Shown here: positions 24,828 through 34,800 of the stretch, in pieces
Layout: the number at the start of each line of letters is the position of its first letter
How positions within the stretch are numbered: the stretch's first letter is position 1
Assembly (NCBI GenBank): GCA_916613615.1
Contig: OU744731.1
Coordinates: 59,464,289-59,528,288, forward strand
Direction of reading: 5' to 3'
DNA length: 64,000 nucleotides
From: Steromphala cineraria
Taxonomy: Eukaryota; Mollusca; Gastropoda; Trochida; Trochidae
Notes under the pieces: model-generated
Told to the model about the DNA's origin: nothing
What the model saw: only the letters and a program-made list of their open reading frames with translations
Database searches by the model: none
Translations under genes and position numbers: made by a program

Positions 24828-25294
24828 TTATCGCCCAAAACTGTGTTCCACAGGAGATATTGCTTGTGAAAGATCAAGCGATATCTCCTACGAGATATCG
24901 CTTTGACAGTAGATTTTGAACAATGCCCTGTAATCAGAATATACATGACATCACAAACGTTTTTCATCTTCAGTAATGACGTCACAATGCTTTGACATCA
25001 TAAACACACCGACGTCACAATGCAATGACGTCATTAACATATTGACGTCACAATGCTATGACATCACTGGTATAAGAGCTTTAGGGATATGCAGTGTTCA
25101 AAGATGTACATTTTTCATGCTCATGTGATGAAAATGATTTTGGATTATAAATAGAATCTCACCCTCGTGTCTTCTGATATCAAATATATCAACACTCGTT
25201 GATAAAAGTAAAATATCCTCGGCAAGCCTCGGATATTTGTTATTTTTATCAACTTGATATATTTGATATCAGAAGACACTTGGGTGAGATTCTC
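24828..25294 (-). mobile_element. Hairpin/CRE element, 467 bp, TAT target duplication
   Basis: Present in copy A, precisely absent from copy B, where AGATATAAATTC is intact. The filled site shows TAT on both sides (24825-24827, 25295-25297). From its 5' end (right side, - strand) it starts GAGAATCTCACC and forms a palindrome of about 130 bp whose apex reads CCGAGGCTTGCCGAGG. An array of TGACRTCA octamers follows at 25059, 25043, 25026, 25010, 24993, 24977 and 24946, mostly 16-17 bp apart. The other end has three arms (AGGAGATATTGCTT, AAGCGATATCTCCT, GAGATATCGCTTT) that can pair in two exclusive ways. No coding frame. A second copy is at 56146-56586. Confidence 0.85.
24946..25066. promoter_or_regulatory. 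Phased array of CRE-type octamers (TGACGTCA/TGACATCA)
   Basis: Octamers start at 24946, 24977, 24993, 25010, 25026, 25043 and 25059. A decayed member fits near 24962. Steps alternate 16 and 17 bp, close to one and a half helical turns. TGACGTCA is the known CREB/ATF recognition sequence. Whether anything binds here is not shown. Confidence 0.7.
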
Positions 25295-25404
25295 TATAAA
25301 TTCATTGACTACTTGTATGTAAAATGTATAAAGACATACAAAATAGAAGACATAGATTCAATAGCATTGTATATTTATAGACATAGATTCAATAGCATTG
25401 TATA

Positions 25405-26412
25405 TTATAAGTTACCATGTGTTCGCGAGTTTGATATTGAGATGTATCATGTGTCCGAGTTAATTATCAAACGAGAACGAAGTTCGAGATTGATATTTCA
25501 CTCGGACAATTGATAAATCTCAATATCAAACTCGCGGACACATGGTAACGACTTTACCTCGACGAGCACCTTTTCTAAATGCTTTAAAATTGGCTTGAAA
25601 GATGAGATTGGCCAAAATGGCGTCTGATCAGATCAGTGTTACTCTTTTATTTAGGTATTTAGAAATATCATTTTTAAACCATCGTGTTTATGACTAAAAG
25701 TATGGTCTAGTACCGAAGCGAAAAGCGCGGTACTAGACGGAAATTTAGGATTAACGAAAAAAAATCAAAATAAGGAGCAATGCGGGCATTCCTATATTTT
25801 GATTGTTTGGTCACGTGACCTCGTGCATTCCCACCACATTCGATTTGAAGCGGTCGTAGGAGCCCCGTTACTGTCATGACGGACTGTCGAGCCCAGCGAG
25901 TTTGATAGTGTTGGAGTTACAGATAAGACAGGCATCATAGCAGAATGTACAGGTTGGTTTGAGAGTACAATAAACAAATAGTTGTGACTTTTAACCTAAT
26001 TGATGTTCATAGATCGGCTTTCTGTTTGCGTGATTTGAATCTTGAGCTCGCCGATAGCCAACCTTGCTGCGAGTGGGCGGGTCAAAATGCCGTTGAGATG
26101 CGGTATGACTTGCTAATGTATTTTAGCGGTACCAAACTTTTATTTGAAGAACATTTTACTTATACCTTTAAAGTTATTACATAAAGATGACTTTAGCATG
26201 TAGGGGAATTCACCAAGCATACATGACGTTACAGCAATCGAGCGTAGCGTAGCCTTTGTTTACCGAACAAAGGGCAAGGGAGATAACTCTTGACTCCGTC
26301 GTTGCTTGTTACTAGGGGAGCGCATGGCCCAGTTTAACATAGCTTAATATACCTACGGCACGTGACCGGTTTTGACCAATGGTAAGCCGACATTGCTGTG
26401 CAAGTCGAGATA
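25405..26412. mobile_element. Inserted block of about 1.0 kb headed by a perfect-type hairpin
   Basis: Copy B joins TATATAACATGTTAG directly, while copy A has about 1 kb here, so it is an insertion (or an exact loss from B). A 35-bp tandem duplication of the left flank (ATAGACATAGATTCAATAGC...) adjoins it. Inside are the 139-bp palindrome at 25411, a small palindrome TCTAGTACCG/CGGTACTAGA at 25706-25737 with AAGCGAAAAGCG between the arms, two CACGTGACC words and a GGGAGATAACTC word. Longest frames are 61-66 codons and look non-coding. Exact ends are uncertain by a few bases. Confidence 0.65.
25411..25549. repeat. 139-bp palindrome with C-GAA-G apex
   Basis: Left arm begins GTTACCATGTGTTCGCGAGT and the right arm ends with its complement. 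Near-perfect pairing runs almost to the centre GAACGAAGTTC (25475-25485). CGAG sits at 25472-25475 and 25485-25488, both 6.5 bases from the centre, giving G.A/A.G mismatches in the stem. Confidence 0.9.
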
Positions 26413-26553
26413 AAACATGTTAGAATCGTTGGCACGGAGAGCCACACTTGAGAAAAAGATTGACTTCAAATCTTTGTCCTTTGATGTCTTTTCTTACAGC
26501 TTGTTTCCCTAGAAGGTTTCAAACGATTGGTCTACGCACTTTCTATGCAGTCC

Positions 26554-26900
26554 CATTCTCTGCCTACAGAGGCAGATCAAGTCATGAAATGTTGATACAG
26601 CCTCTGTTATATTACGCCGACTTTGTGGGATAGAATGGGAGATGCCTGATGCAATCAAAGTAAGTTGTGCATTCAGCGACGCTGTTCTTAAATCATCATT
26701 TTGGCAATTGAACCTTGGCAAAACCATTGTGATATGAACCAACCTTTCCATGCGAGAGGCGTTGTCATTTGATAAAGAATGGATTGTGGTGCATTTTTTT
26801 TCCGCCAGAAGAAACTGCCGGAACCGAGGAATTACGGCGTAATATAACAGAGGCTGTATCATCATTTCATGACTTGATCTGCCTCCGTGAGGAGAGAATG
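26554..26900. mobile_element. MITE with long TIRs and 9-bp target duplication (MULE-like)
   Basis: Ends CATTCTCTGCCTACAGAGGC and GCCTCCGTGAGGAGAGAATG belong to inverted repeats of about 67 bp, which include AGATCAAGTCATGAAAT and CAGCCTCTGTTATATTACGC. ATGCAGTCC is duplicated exactly on both sides (26545-26553, 26901-26909). Long TIRs with a 9-bp duplication fit Mutator-like elements; Merlin is an alternative. The 144-codon - strand frame across it is an artefact of the inverted repeats. A relative is at 35427-35736. Confidence 0.85.
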
Positions 26901-27899
26901 ATGCAGTCCAGACACAGAAGATGTATGCTTGAGACATGTTCACACGTCATTACAAGTTACTGACATCTGTGAATATATATGTTACCCAGGTTTCTATTCA
27001 AAACCTTTTCCAGTGCTACTGTACGTATATCCTTTCATTGTAGAAAGTCGTGTCAAGGATGAGTTGATGATTTTTATTGTATAGACTGTTTTTGGTAACG
27101 CAAGTTGGAGATCATGGATGGAAAAGGCAGAAAAGTCGAAAATTTATGCTTGATACACAATATTGATATAAGTGTTTATTTTATAAACAAAATACTGCTC
27201 ATAGAAGCATGGAACCAAACTTTTAAGATTTCAAACAAATGGTAGATGAGTAGGAATGATATGATTTGCTCTTGTTGACAAACGCGTGAGTTTAAAAGAG
27301 AGATCTGGAATCCTTTATCATAAATTTAAAAAAGTACCCATAACTGTACCCAAAACATTTATTTGAACATAAATCAATATCAAAATACATGTATGAATTG
27401 CAATAGTATAAAATCTCATTACAATTGAGAGATTATTCAAATGATTTTGAAGACATGAATCCTTTGAAATATGTTTCTGAAAGATTTTGAAATAAAAAAT
27501 CAAGTCCAATGGAATTCTATACTTACCTCAAAATAAGGTTCATTCATACAAAACACCCTCCCAGGGTTTATCAAAAGGAATTCTTTTGGAATCAGTCAAA
27601 TACATTAGATAACCATATCAGTCATGGTTTTATATCAGTTACAAGTAAGGTCGACACGCACCTTTTCATAGACAAGTTCATTTTTTAATCAGATTTGCAG
27701 AAATGTTATATTCAAAAGCTGATTAACAACGTTTTGTAATAAGCTACATGTTATCATATTGTTTTGATTAAAAGGTTGATTAACGTCGAGATTCGATGAC
27801 GACTAAATCAAAATATTCTGGTAATTTGTTCCATTTTGAATTTTTGTGAAAAGTTTTTCTTACTTTACAGTCCCATTTTCTCAAGTTGTTTCTGCCGTT

Positions 27900-29284
27900 A
27901 ATAATAATAATTATATGTCCATTTCTAGAGCGCCATTCTCTATGCACTCTGTGGTTACTCAAGGCGCTTAAAGGGAGAAAAGTCAGCAGTAGTGTTTCCT
28001 GAAGAGGTGAGTCTTCAGGTTGCACTTGAAAGGTGGGAGGGAAGGACAGATCTTGAGGTCATGTGGTAGGGAGTTCCATAGGGAGGCAGCCACGAAGGAA
28101 AATGATCTAGCTCCAAATGATTTTTTGGAGATTTTGGGGATGATGAAGAGATGCTTATCAGCAGATCTGAGGGTTCGAGCTGGATTGTGCTTAGGTAGGA
28201 GTTCAGCCAGATAGGGTGGCGCTAAGCAGTAGTAGCAGCTATATGCCATTGTTAGAATTTTGAACTCGATTCGAGCAGGAACCGGGAGCCAGTGGAGGGA
28301 TTTTAAGAGTGGGGTGACGTGATGATGTTTTCCGCATCTGTGGACAAGTCTGGTAGCAGAGTTTTGAACAAGCTGGAGTTTGTGAAGGAGGTCTTGTATG
28401 ATGTTTGAGAGAAGGCTGTTTGCATAATCAAGTCTGGACAGAATCAATGATCTGACGAGGTGACTTGTGGCATCTGGTGTCAACATTCGTCGTATTTGCG
28501 ATATATTGCGCAGATGGAAAGAGCATGACATGCAAAGGTTTGTTATATGAGTCTCCATAGTCATTTGTGAATCTAGATGAACACCAAGATTTTTCACTGA
28601 TTCCTTGAACTTGATAGTTGTATTTCCAACGGAAAGGGTGGGTATTTGCGACGTGATGGACATGCATTTTGGAGAAGAACCAATCAACAAAGCCTCGGTC
28701 TTGTTGTCGTTCAGCTTAAGTTTATGATTAAGCATCCATGACTTTACAGAGGAGATGCACGTAGAAGGGGGAATGCACTTCAGAAGTTGAGTGTCGGCAG
28801 CATAGGAATGTCGGCCCAAACCGAAACTGTCGATAACATCTCCTAGTGAGGAAGTGTACATAGTGAAAAGAAGTGGATTGTTGTCATCGAGATGTGTTGA
28901 GAGTTGAAGTTTAACTGCCTTTTCAAGCAGCTTAGATGGAAAAGATAAGTTTGATATCAGACGATAATTTTTCAGATCGTTGACATCAAGACCATTTTTC
29001 TTCAGATGAGGCTTGACAACCGCTACCTTGAAAGAAGCTGGTACATGTCCTGACTCTAGGCTTGTGTTGATAATTCTGGTAAAGACTGGCAGAAGGATGT
29101 CCAGGAGGTCGAGCACCAGATTGATCGGGATAGGGTCAAGTTGGCACGTTGTTGGTTTTAAGCATTTGATTATTTTGAGCACTTCTGATTCTGTGAGGTG
29201 GTGAAATTTGCACAGTTTAACAACGTCTGAATCAGCTTCAGTGATGGTGTAAGATGGAGAAGTCTCTTTGCCGTCAAGTTTGCT
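27900..29284 (-). mobile_element. 5'-truncated CR1/L2-like LINE with 5-bp target duplication
   Basis: Absent from copy B, which reads CTGCCGTTGGATATGAACAG. In copy A CCGTT flanks both sides (27895-27899, 29285-29289). Read on the - strand the 3' end runs through AAGCGCCTTGAGTAACCACA and ends in a short (ATT)n tail, typical of LINEs whose 3' ends are copied from a microsatellite-like terminus. The 5' part is missing, so this copy was dead on arrival. Confidence 0.9.
27983..29182 (-). pseudogene. LINE reverse transcriptase fragment with in-frame core deletion
   Basis: A 399-codon frame. The N-terminal part carries reverse transcriptase finger motifs: CQLDPIPINLVLDLL, VVKPHLKKNGLDVNDLKNYR, ISNLSFPSKLLEKAV. 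At about residue 105 the text jumps from HLDDNNP to LLFTMYTSSLGDVI. About 115 residues expected between them are gone in frame: the QSAYR, first catalytic aspartate and PQGSVLGP blocks. The catalytic YADD is changed to YAAD (RHSYAADTQLL). The C-terminal thumb and tail follow (LGVHLDSQMTM, QNSATRLVHR, HWLPVPARIEFK, SLWNSLPHDLK, FKCNLKTHLFRKHYC), matching CR1/L2-group proteins. No endonuclease domain is present. The protein cannot be an active polymerase. The CR1 versus L2 assignment is by recollection of motif style. Confidence 0.88.
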
Positions 29285-29405
29285 CCGTTGGATATGAACA
29301 GTAACTTCGGTAACTTTGTCTGCAGTTGAGAACTGTTCTATACGCAGTCAGATTTGGGTGCAATGCTACACTGAATTTCAGCGCAGTACCACCCATGGTT
29401 CGCTA

Positions 29406-29548
29406 GTTCCAGCCAATGCTCGCAGGTTTCACCGCAATGCATAGCACCAATGGTGTTGCGGGCTTTCTCCCTGCAGTAATACTAGCAGCCGCGATATAAG
29501 TGAAATACTCTTGGAAGCGGCTTCAAACCCAACATCACCTTACCTCAC
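29406..29548 (+). mobile_element. SINE-like element with mollusc-type 3' tail
   Basis: Matches the element at 55011-55148 whose target duplication defines the ends. Shared blocks: GTTCCAG, ATGCTCGCAGGTTTCACCG, AATGGTGTTGC, CTTTCTC, AAGTGAAATACTCTTG, AAGCGGCTTCAAACCC and a TCACCTTACCTCAC tail. The AAAGCGGCNTNAAACCC-CTCAC style tail is one I recall as common in mollusc genomes. This copy may start further left (about 29345). Its duplicate is at 62530-62672. Confidence 0.65.
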
Positions 29549-29994
29549 AAGACCTTTTATACTTGGTTTACTTCGTTAAAGTTACCAACCTATAACTACC
29601 ATTGATGTTTGTTCCAAACTTTAGACTAATGTGCTGGAGATCGAACAATTTGTAAGTCTAAACCACTCTGTGCGATTACATTACTAAGGCAATGCACCAT
29701 TGTGGCGTCTAAAAATGTATTTGTGAGAATGGCATACGATTTAACTGTCAGCGCGAATTAAAAAGGAATATCTGTTATACATTTAACAGATACTTCGAAG
29801 CGTTGGTTTTATTTTGAATTTATCCGTTTCAAAATATTGAACTCAAAATAAAACAATAAAAGTGCAGTTGAAATATTTCCACGCATCCTGTAAATCAGGC
29901 TACTACATATATGTACTATGTATATATATTATCTGATGAATCGTTGTTATTTTATTGAAATATAGAAAGTTTAATAAGCATGTTAGGTATAGTT

Positions 29995-31296
29995 AGCAGC
30001 CCCGTCTAAGGACGGGGCTGCTATCAGTTTTTGTGAAGTTTCCATCGCCGCCGCCGCCACCGCCGCCGCCGCCACACTCGTACTACTAGCTGTAACTTTT
30101 TTCCACTAAGCTTTCCAGAACTCATATTCATACCTTATTACTCATACCTCGGGGGAACGATTTTGACACGTTCACTTTCAAGGTCAAAGGTCAAGGTCAC
30201 GAGATATGTATTCACTCTAAGAATTCCTTGTAAACGCGATAACTTGAAAAGTTTTAACTTCTAACTTGGTATATATCATCCTTGGAAAAGTAAAAAATTT
30301 TGAAAAGGTTTTGGCTACAATCCGTCAAAGGTCAAGGTCACAGCAAGGTCATGACAAAAGCATGTTTTAGCGAAAATGCATTATTTTAACTATGAACACT
30401 TTTAATCAATACTTGATTGTTATACTCAATAAAAAGTGTTCAATGATCGTGTGACCTTGAAGGTCAAAGGTCAAGGTCATGAGATATGAGTTATTACAAA
30501 ATGCACTAAATTTGGGTATAAGTTTATCCCATTTAGCTTTTCAGAACTCATGAACATGTCTTAATGTTAATACTTCCAGGGAATCATTATGACATGTTCA
30601 CTTTCAAGTTCAAAGGTCAAGGTCACGAGTTATAAAATCATCGCAAAATACCTTGTAAACGCGATATCTTGAAAAGTCTTTGTGCTATGAAGCTCTAACT
30701 TGGTATATATCATCCTTGGAAAAGTAAAAGATTTTGAAAAGGTTTCGGCTACAATCCGTCAAAGGTCAAGGTCACAGCAAGGTCATGACTTAAGCATGGT
30801 TTAGCGAAAATGCTTTATTTTAACTATGTACACTTTCAATCAATACATCATTGTTATACTCAATAAAAAGTGTTCAATTATTGTGTGACCTTGAAGGTCA
30901 AAGGTCAAGGTCATAAGATATGAGTTATTGCAATACCTTGTAAACACAATAACTTGAAAAGTTTTTGTGCTATGAAGTTTAGATTTTGTATATATTATCT
31001 CTTGAGAAGTACAACATTTTCAAAAAGTTTTGGGTACGAACTGTCGAAGGTCAAGGTCACAGCAAGGTAAACATATATGGAGAAAATGGATTAATTTAAT
31101 TTTTAACACTTTATTTCATTACAATAATGTTATACACAATGAAATGTGTTCATTGATTGTGTGACCTTGAGTGTCAAAGGTCAAGGTCACGAGAAAATTC
31201 CCAATTTGGTGAGGCCTGTAAAAGGCGGAACAGGGTAAGGCGAAACCCCAAGTTCCGGGGCTGCTCTGCTTTTGCGGTATCCCGCAAACGCTAATC
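29995..31296. mobile_element. 1.3-kb non-autonomous element filled with AGGTCA repeats
   Basis: Absent from copy B (GGTATAGTTTGAAGAAC). Copy A shows TAGTT on both sides (29990-29994, 31297-31301). The left end is a perfect 12-bp hairpin, AGCAGCCCCGTC-TAAG-GACGGGGCTGCT, followed by a GCC-rich run. The right end has CGGGGCTGCT again and a 7-bp hairpin TTTGCGG-TATC-CCGCAAA, then CGCTAATC. The interior is about three units of 430 bp, each with AGGTCA clusters. A terminal hairpin near the 3' end recalls Helitron/Helentron (HINE) elements, but a 5-bp duplication would not fit them; the superfamily stays open. No coding frame. Confidence 0.75.
30178..31195 (+). repeat. Eight clusters of AGGTCA half-sites
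   Basis: Clusters of the form AAGGTCAAAGGTCAAGGTCA start near 30181, 30330, 30456, 30608, 30757, 30892, 31046 and 31172, spaced about 126-154 bp. AGGTCA is the nuclear-receptor half-site. AGGTCAAAGGTCA equals a DR1 element and TCAAGGTCA equals an ERR/SF-1 type extended half-site. Between clusters the units share CTTGTAAACGCGATA-CTTGAAAAG and CTCAATAAAAAGTGTTCAAT. Confidence 0.85.
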
Positions 31297-31481
31297 TAGT
31301 TTGAAGAACTGAAGTTGATCAAAGTCTTAAATAAAGTGTTTTCAGTATATTCTAAATGATAAACATGGGGAGTGGAAGAACATTTCATATTCTTCATAAG
31401 ACTTCTTCATCGTTCACGTACATTTCAAATATTTTCAAATGCTACGATTTTGGTAAGTTCGGCAAAAGAATATGTTGCTAA

Positions 31482-31835
31482 AGAGGCAGTAGCACGTTTT
31501 TAGGGGGAATATAAGGTGATGTCGGGAACATGAAATTTAATGGTTCAAATTGAAAGACAATGTATTTAAAGTAAATGAAGCAGTAATAATTCAAATATAT
31601 AACGTAAAGGTTAGCCATGCGAATCCGTTTTCTTATACAAAATGATTTAAAGGTGTTGACACAATGGCCGCCAATGGATTTTATGCGAATCTTCATACTT
31701 TGTTCTCTGACTATGGATGATTGGTTTGTGTACTGAGATTATTGAAACTGACAAAATAAAACATTAAGCATTATCTAACAATTATCAGTGAAACATTTCA
31801 AATATAATATTATCAAAAAATGTGCTGCTGCCCCT
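31482..31835 (+). mobile_element. Family M MITE (shared by both duplication copies)
   Basis: AGAGGCAGTAGCACG ... GTGCTGCTGCCCCT, flanked by CTAA and TTAA. Its counterpart at 63126-63479 sits at the same place in copy B, so this insertion predates the duplication. Confidence 0.93.
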
Positions 31836-32362
31836 TTAATGGGCTTTGTTCAATTCTCTTTCCGGTTTTGAACTTACTTTAAAATCTGCATACATGAGGG
31901 ATCAATCTTCTGAATAATCATTTGAGTGTAATGTAACATTAATGAATAAACTAAACAACATCGCAAAAGAAACCAAAACACGTTTAATTTGACTGTGATT
32001 AATGATTTCTGAAATATGGTTGTAATGAATACATTTCCAACATGACCAAAACAGAAGCATTTTCTTTCAAAATTAACCGATATACTCTATCACATTGAAC
32101 ATCCTCCGAAACTTCAAATACAATACAATTAAGGCTTGAAAGATATTGAATCCCCAAAACATCTTTTTATGACACACAACACATATTTCAAAGAAGAGAT
32201 AAAAAATAATCCTCTTCAAAATATTGCTTTCACATTTTAGAATTCGATACATCTGAGGAAAGTTTCTGACTTGAAAGCTTCACGCCGAATCTTCTAAAAA
32301 ACTTCATTGAAATTAAAGGATTTCTCATCAAGATGAAATTGTTTTCTATGTTTACCATTAAT

Positions 32363-34115
32363 CTTTAACTTTTTTTTAGAGTTTATGTAAATATACGCTA
32401 CTGAATTGAGGTTCTTTGCATTGCTTAATGTCAGGTGACCTCCCTTTGTCAGATCAAGCCTTCTTTATAGAAGTGTGTTAGGATCGGGGGTGAATATATT
32501 TCAGATTTTGAAATCAAAATCATATTTCATCGCCTACGTAAAGTAAACGAAATCACATGGAAGGTATCCCGAAAATATCAACTCAAAGGCACCTGATGCA
32601 AAATGCAAAATTATAGACAGAAATTAATCCTATTTAAAGTATGGCTTATACAACTCTGCCTAAGTTACATCAGAGGCCGTCTTTTCTTAATGGCACAGTT
32701 TTTCTTACTTGCAAAGTTTCACACAGTACTTTTGAACGATTTTTTACTTCAAAACTGATATATGGTCATGTCTACAGAATGCTTGTAAGCGAAATGAGAC
32801 TTTTCTTCAATTTGATATATAAACTGATTTTGATATTTTGGTTTTTGTCTATTTAAAATTTACATGTTCACAGAGTTTTTCAAATTGAAATTAGGTCACT
32901 GCATAACTTATGATGTCAGCTGGTGCTTAAACACACCCCCGATGTCCCCTCGTCGCGAAATATCCAAAAATAACGTCTTGTCGAAATAACATATGATTAT
33001 CATTTTATGTATTCAACATAACATGTCTATATTCTAGTCCAGCTTTCGCTTTTAAATTTAAAAAACTATAATGACAAGTCAAACTTCAAGGCGATGGAGA
33101 TCTTTAGCATTTAACAAGTTTGAAGATTCCTAAATTAGAAAAATCATCTTCGGGACATGGATTTCTTCTTTCAACTGAATGAAACGCCAGAGATTTTAAT
33201 CAGCGAGATTGTTCACATCTCCTTTAGTTTCTTTTACATTTACGTATCCTCAAATTTCATTTGTAATACATCAAAGGGCCAAATGTTGTTCTCATCCACC
33301 ATTTCTTTTGTTTTTAAGAAATAAACGTTCATCTTCTGATACTAGTAGGCAGTCTTTCATCATGGTTCTTAACATAGCACCTATGGAATTGTTTTCTTAC
33401 ATGATACTTAGGTGTCTAAACCAGTGCTTGTAAAGTTCCATGTGTGGTCTCATATGTTCATGTGATATACTTTAAATATGTGCAGCTATTTAACGGTCTG
33501 TTTTGGGAGCGTCCATATAAGAAACACACTTAACTCTTCAAATAACTATTTTCGGAAAGTTCACAGTTTACTACTTTTATTTTGACTAGCCAATTGTAGG
33601 AAAGATTGCACCTTAGTTATACACCTTCTGTACAAGAAGTCACATTTTCTTCTTAAGGGTCAACAACAATAGAACTATTCAAGTTACTTATTCAATAGGC
33701 TTTGGTACTCATCACTCATCAGGGTATAAGTTATTGAATTATTATACCTGTTCAAACACACAAGGGGTGCAGACATAGGTTTTTTAAAGATGTATTTCAA
33801 AAGACCTTTAGGGAATTAAGGTAAAGGATAAATAAAATATGATAAATAAAATAAGTAATGTTATTACATGGATATGCGTTGACACATCGTAGAGATTGTG
33901 CGGTTTTAAAATCGCGCTTAGTTAGGGACATTTCAATACAACAATTTTCTTTAAAAAAACTAAATTGATTTTGTTTCAAAATTGATAATAACGATAGTTG
34001 GCTTAAGAAGATATGATGTATTAATTTGTTCCTTAACTACAAACTTCTTTGAATATTAGGAAGTGTCGTTTCTCTTGCAGTTGAGGGTTAATTTCTACTG
34101 AAGCCATCATTTTAC
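32363..34115. other. Non-coding stretch, largely old repeat substrate
   Basis: No gene recognised. 32620-32760 repeats the TTAATCCT...ATGGCTT phrase found at 20120 and 58405. From about 33060 to 33560 the text is related to 54770-55740, for example TCATGTGATATACTTTAAATATGTGCAGCT. 34080-34115 is the non-coding lead into the Penelope remnant. Confidence 0.45.
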
Positions 34116-34421
34116 TGTAAAATTGACTGTAACTGTGGCGAATCCTATGTAGGAGAAACATCAAGGCCGCTCACCCTGAGGATCAAGGAACATCAGGCTT
34201 CAGTAAAGAAGAATGACTCAAAATCCGCCATTGCAGATCATGCAAATGTCAACCCCAGCCATTCCATCAACTGGAGCAACATCAGCATCATAGAAAGAAA
34301 CCAGCCTGACTATAAGATCCGCAAACTCCTCGAAGCCGTACACATCAAAAAGATTAACCCATCTCTGAACAGAGATGAAGGCTATTTCATCCCAAGAGCA
34401 TACCATGATTTGTTAAAATAA
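34116..34421 (+). pseudogene. Penelope-like element, C-terminal GIY-YIG nuclease remnant
   Basis: The frame reads CKIDCNCGESYVGETSRPLT then LRIKEHQASVKK, ending ..SLNRDEGYFIPRAYHDLLK and TAA at 34419-34421. YVGET and the arginine in LRIKEH are the second half of the GIY-YIG signature and the catalytic arginine region. In Penelope elements this domain follows the reverse transcriptase and is thought to cut target DNA. The reverse transcriptase is absent and there is no start codon, so this is a 5'-truncated copy. The visible part has no stop, suggesting moderate age. About 380 bp of 3' sequence follow. Confidence 0.85.
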
Positions 34422-34800
34422 TTTTTTAACTTTGTAAACCTCCGTTCACTTTGTAACTCATATTTCTTATCATTTCATCAATACTTCATCATGTTTTCCT
34501 ATCGCATCCATTGTATAAACATAAACTTAATTACCTACTCAATCAATGTACATCAACCCTCTTCCCTTGTAAAAACACCTAATGGGCTTCCAATCAACTT
34601 AAACCCTTTTTTGTACATCCAATCAATATTGCTCCCTCTCTTATCACAACATTGTACATCAACCTTATTTATTCTATAAACAACCATCGCCAACCATGTA
34701 TATATTTTCTTCACCTTTTTAACATGTATCACTTGCTTGACAACGACATTAGAATCTATGTCGAAACGTCGCTTACACAGAATAAAGAAGTTGTTCATCC
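34422..34800 (+). other. Penelope 3' region with hammerhead-like core
   Basis: Downstream of the GIY-YIG remnant. Near 34737-34775 it reads CTTGACAA - CGACAT - loop TAGAATCT - ATGTCG - AAACGTCG. A 6-bp hairpin followed by GAAACGTC matches the stem II/GAAAC/GTC order of hammerhead ribozymes reported in Penelope elements, with a degraded CTGANGA box. AATAAAG follows. Hammerhead identity is an inference. Confidence 0.45.

Larger units (their letters stand above)
23031..32362 (+). repeat. Segmental duplication, copy A
   Basis: From CAATACAAAAATAGAATTTA at 23031 onward the sequence matches 59439-64000 in the same orientation, in the same order, with few substitutions. Copy A is 9.3 kb against 4.6 kb because it has extra blocks: 24828-25294, 25405-26412, the LINE 27900-29284 and the 29995-31296 element. 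Copy B also has smaller deletions (about 24415-24570, 26523-26715, 27147-27187, 29715-29890). The right limit lies beyond the window in copy B. Confidence 0.93.

Noticed and set aside
24946..25066. Regular octamer array considered as a CRISPR
   Set aside because: Repeats are only 8 bp with about 8-bp gaps, inside a transposable element of a eukaryote. It has nothing of a CRISPR array.
25700..25740. TCTAGTACCG/CGGTACTAGA palindrome as a further member of the hairpin series
   Set aside because: The stem is only 10 bp, arms do not extend, and there is no mirrored CGAG. The GCGAAAAGC loop is suggestive but not enough alone.
26509..26943. 144-codon open frame on the - strand
   Set aside because: It spans the MULE-like MITE and repeats peptide words because the two inverted repeats are read through. 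There is no domain.
29995..31296. Canonical Helitron (TC start, CTRR end, A|T insertion)
   Set aside because: A 3' hairpin followed by CTAA is present, but the 5' end is AGCAG, not TC, and comparison with the empty site allows a TAGTT duplication. Kept as unclassified, Helitron/Helentron-like at most.
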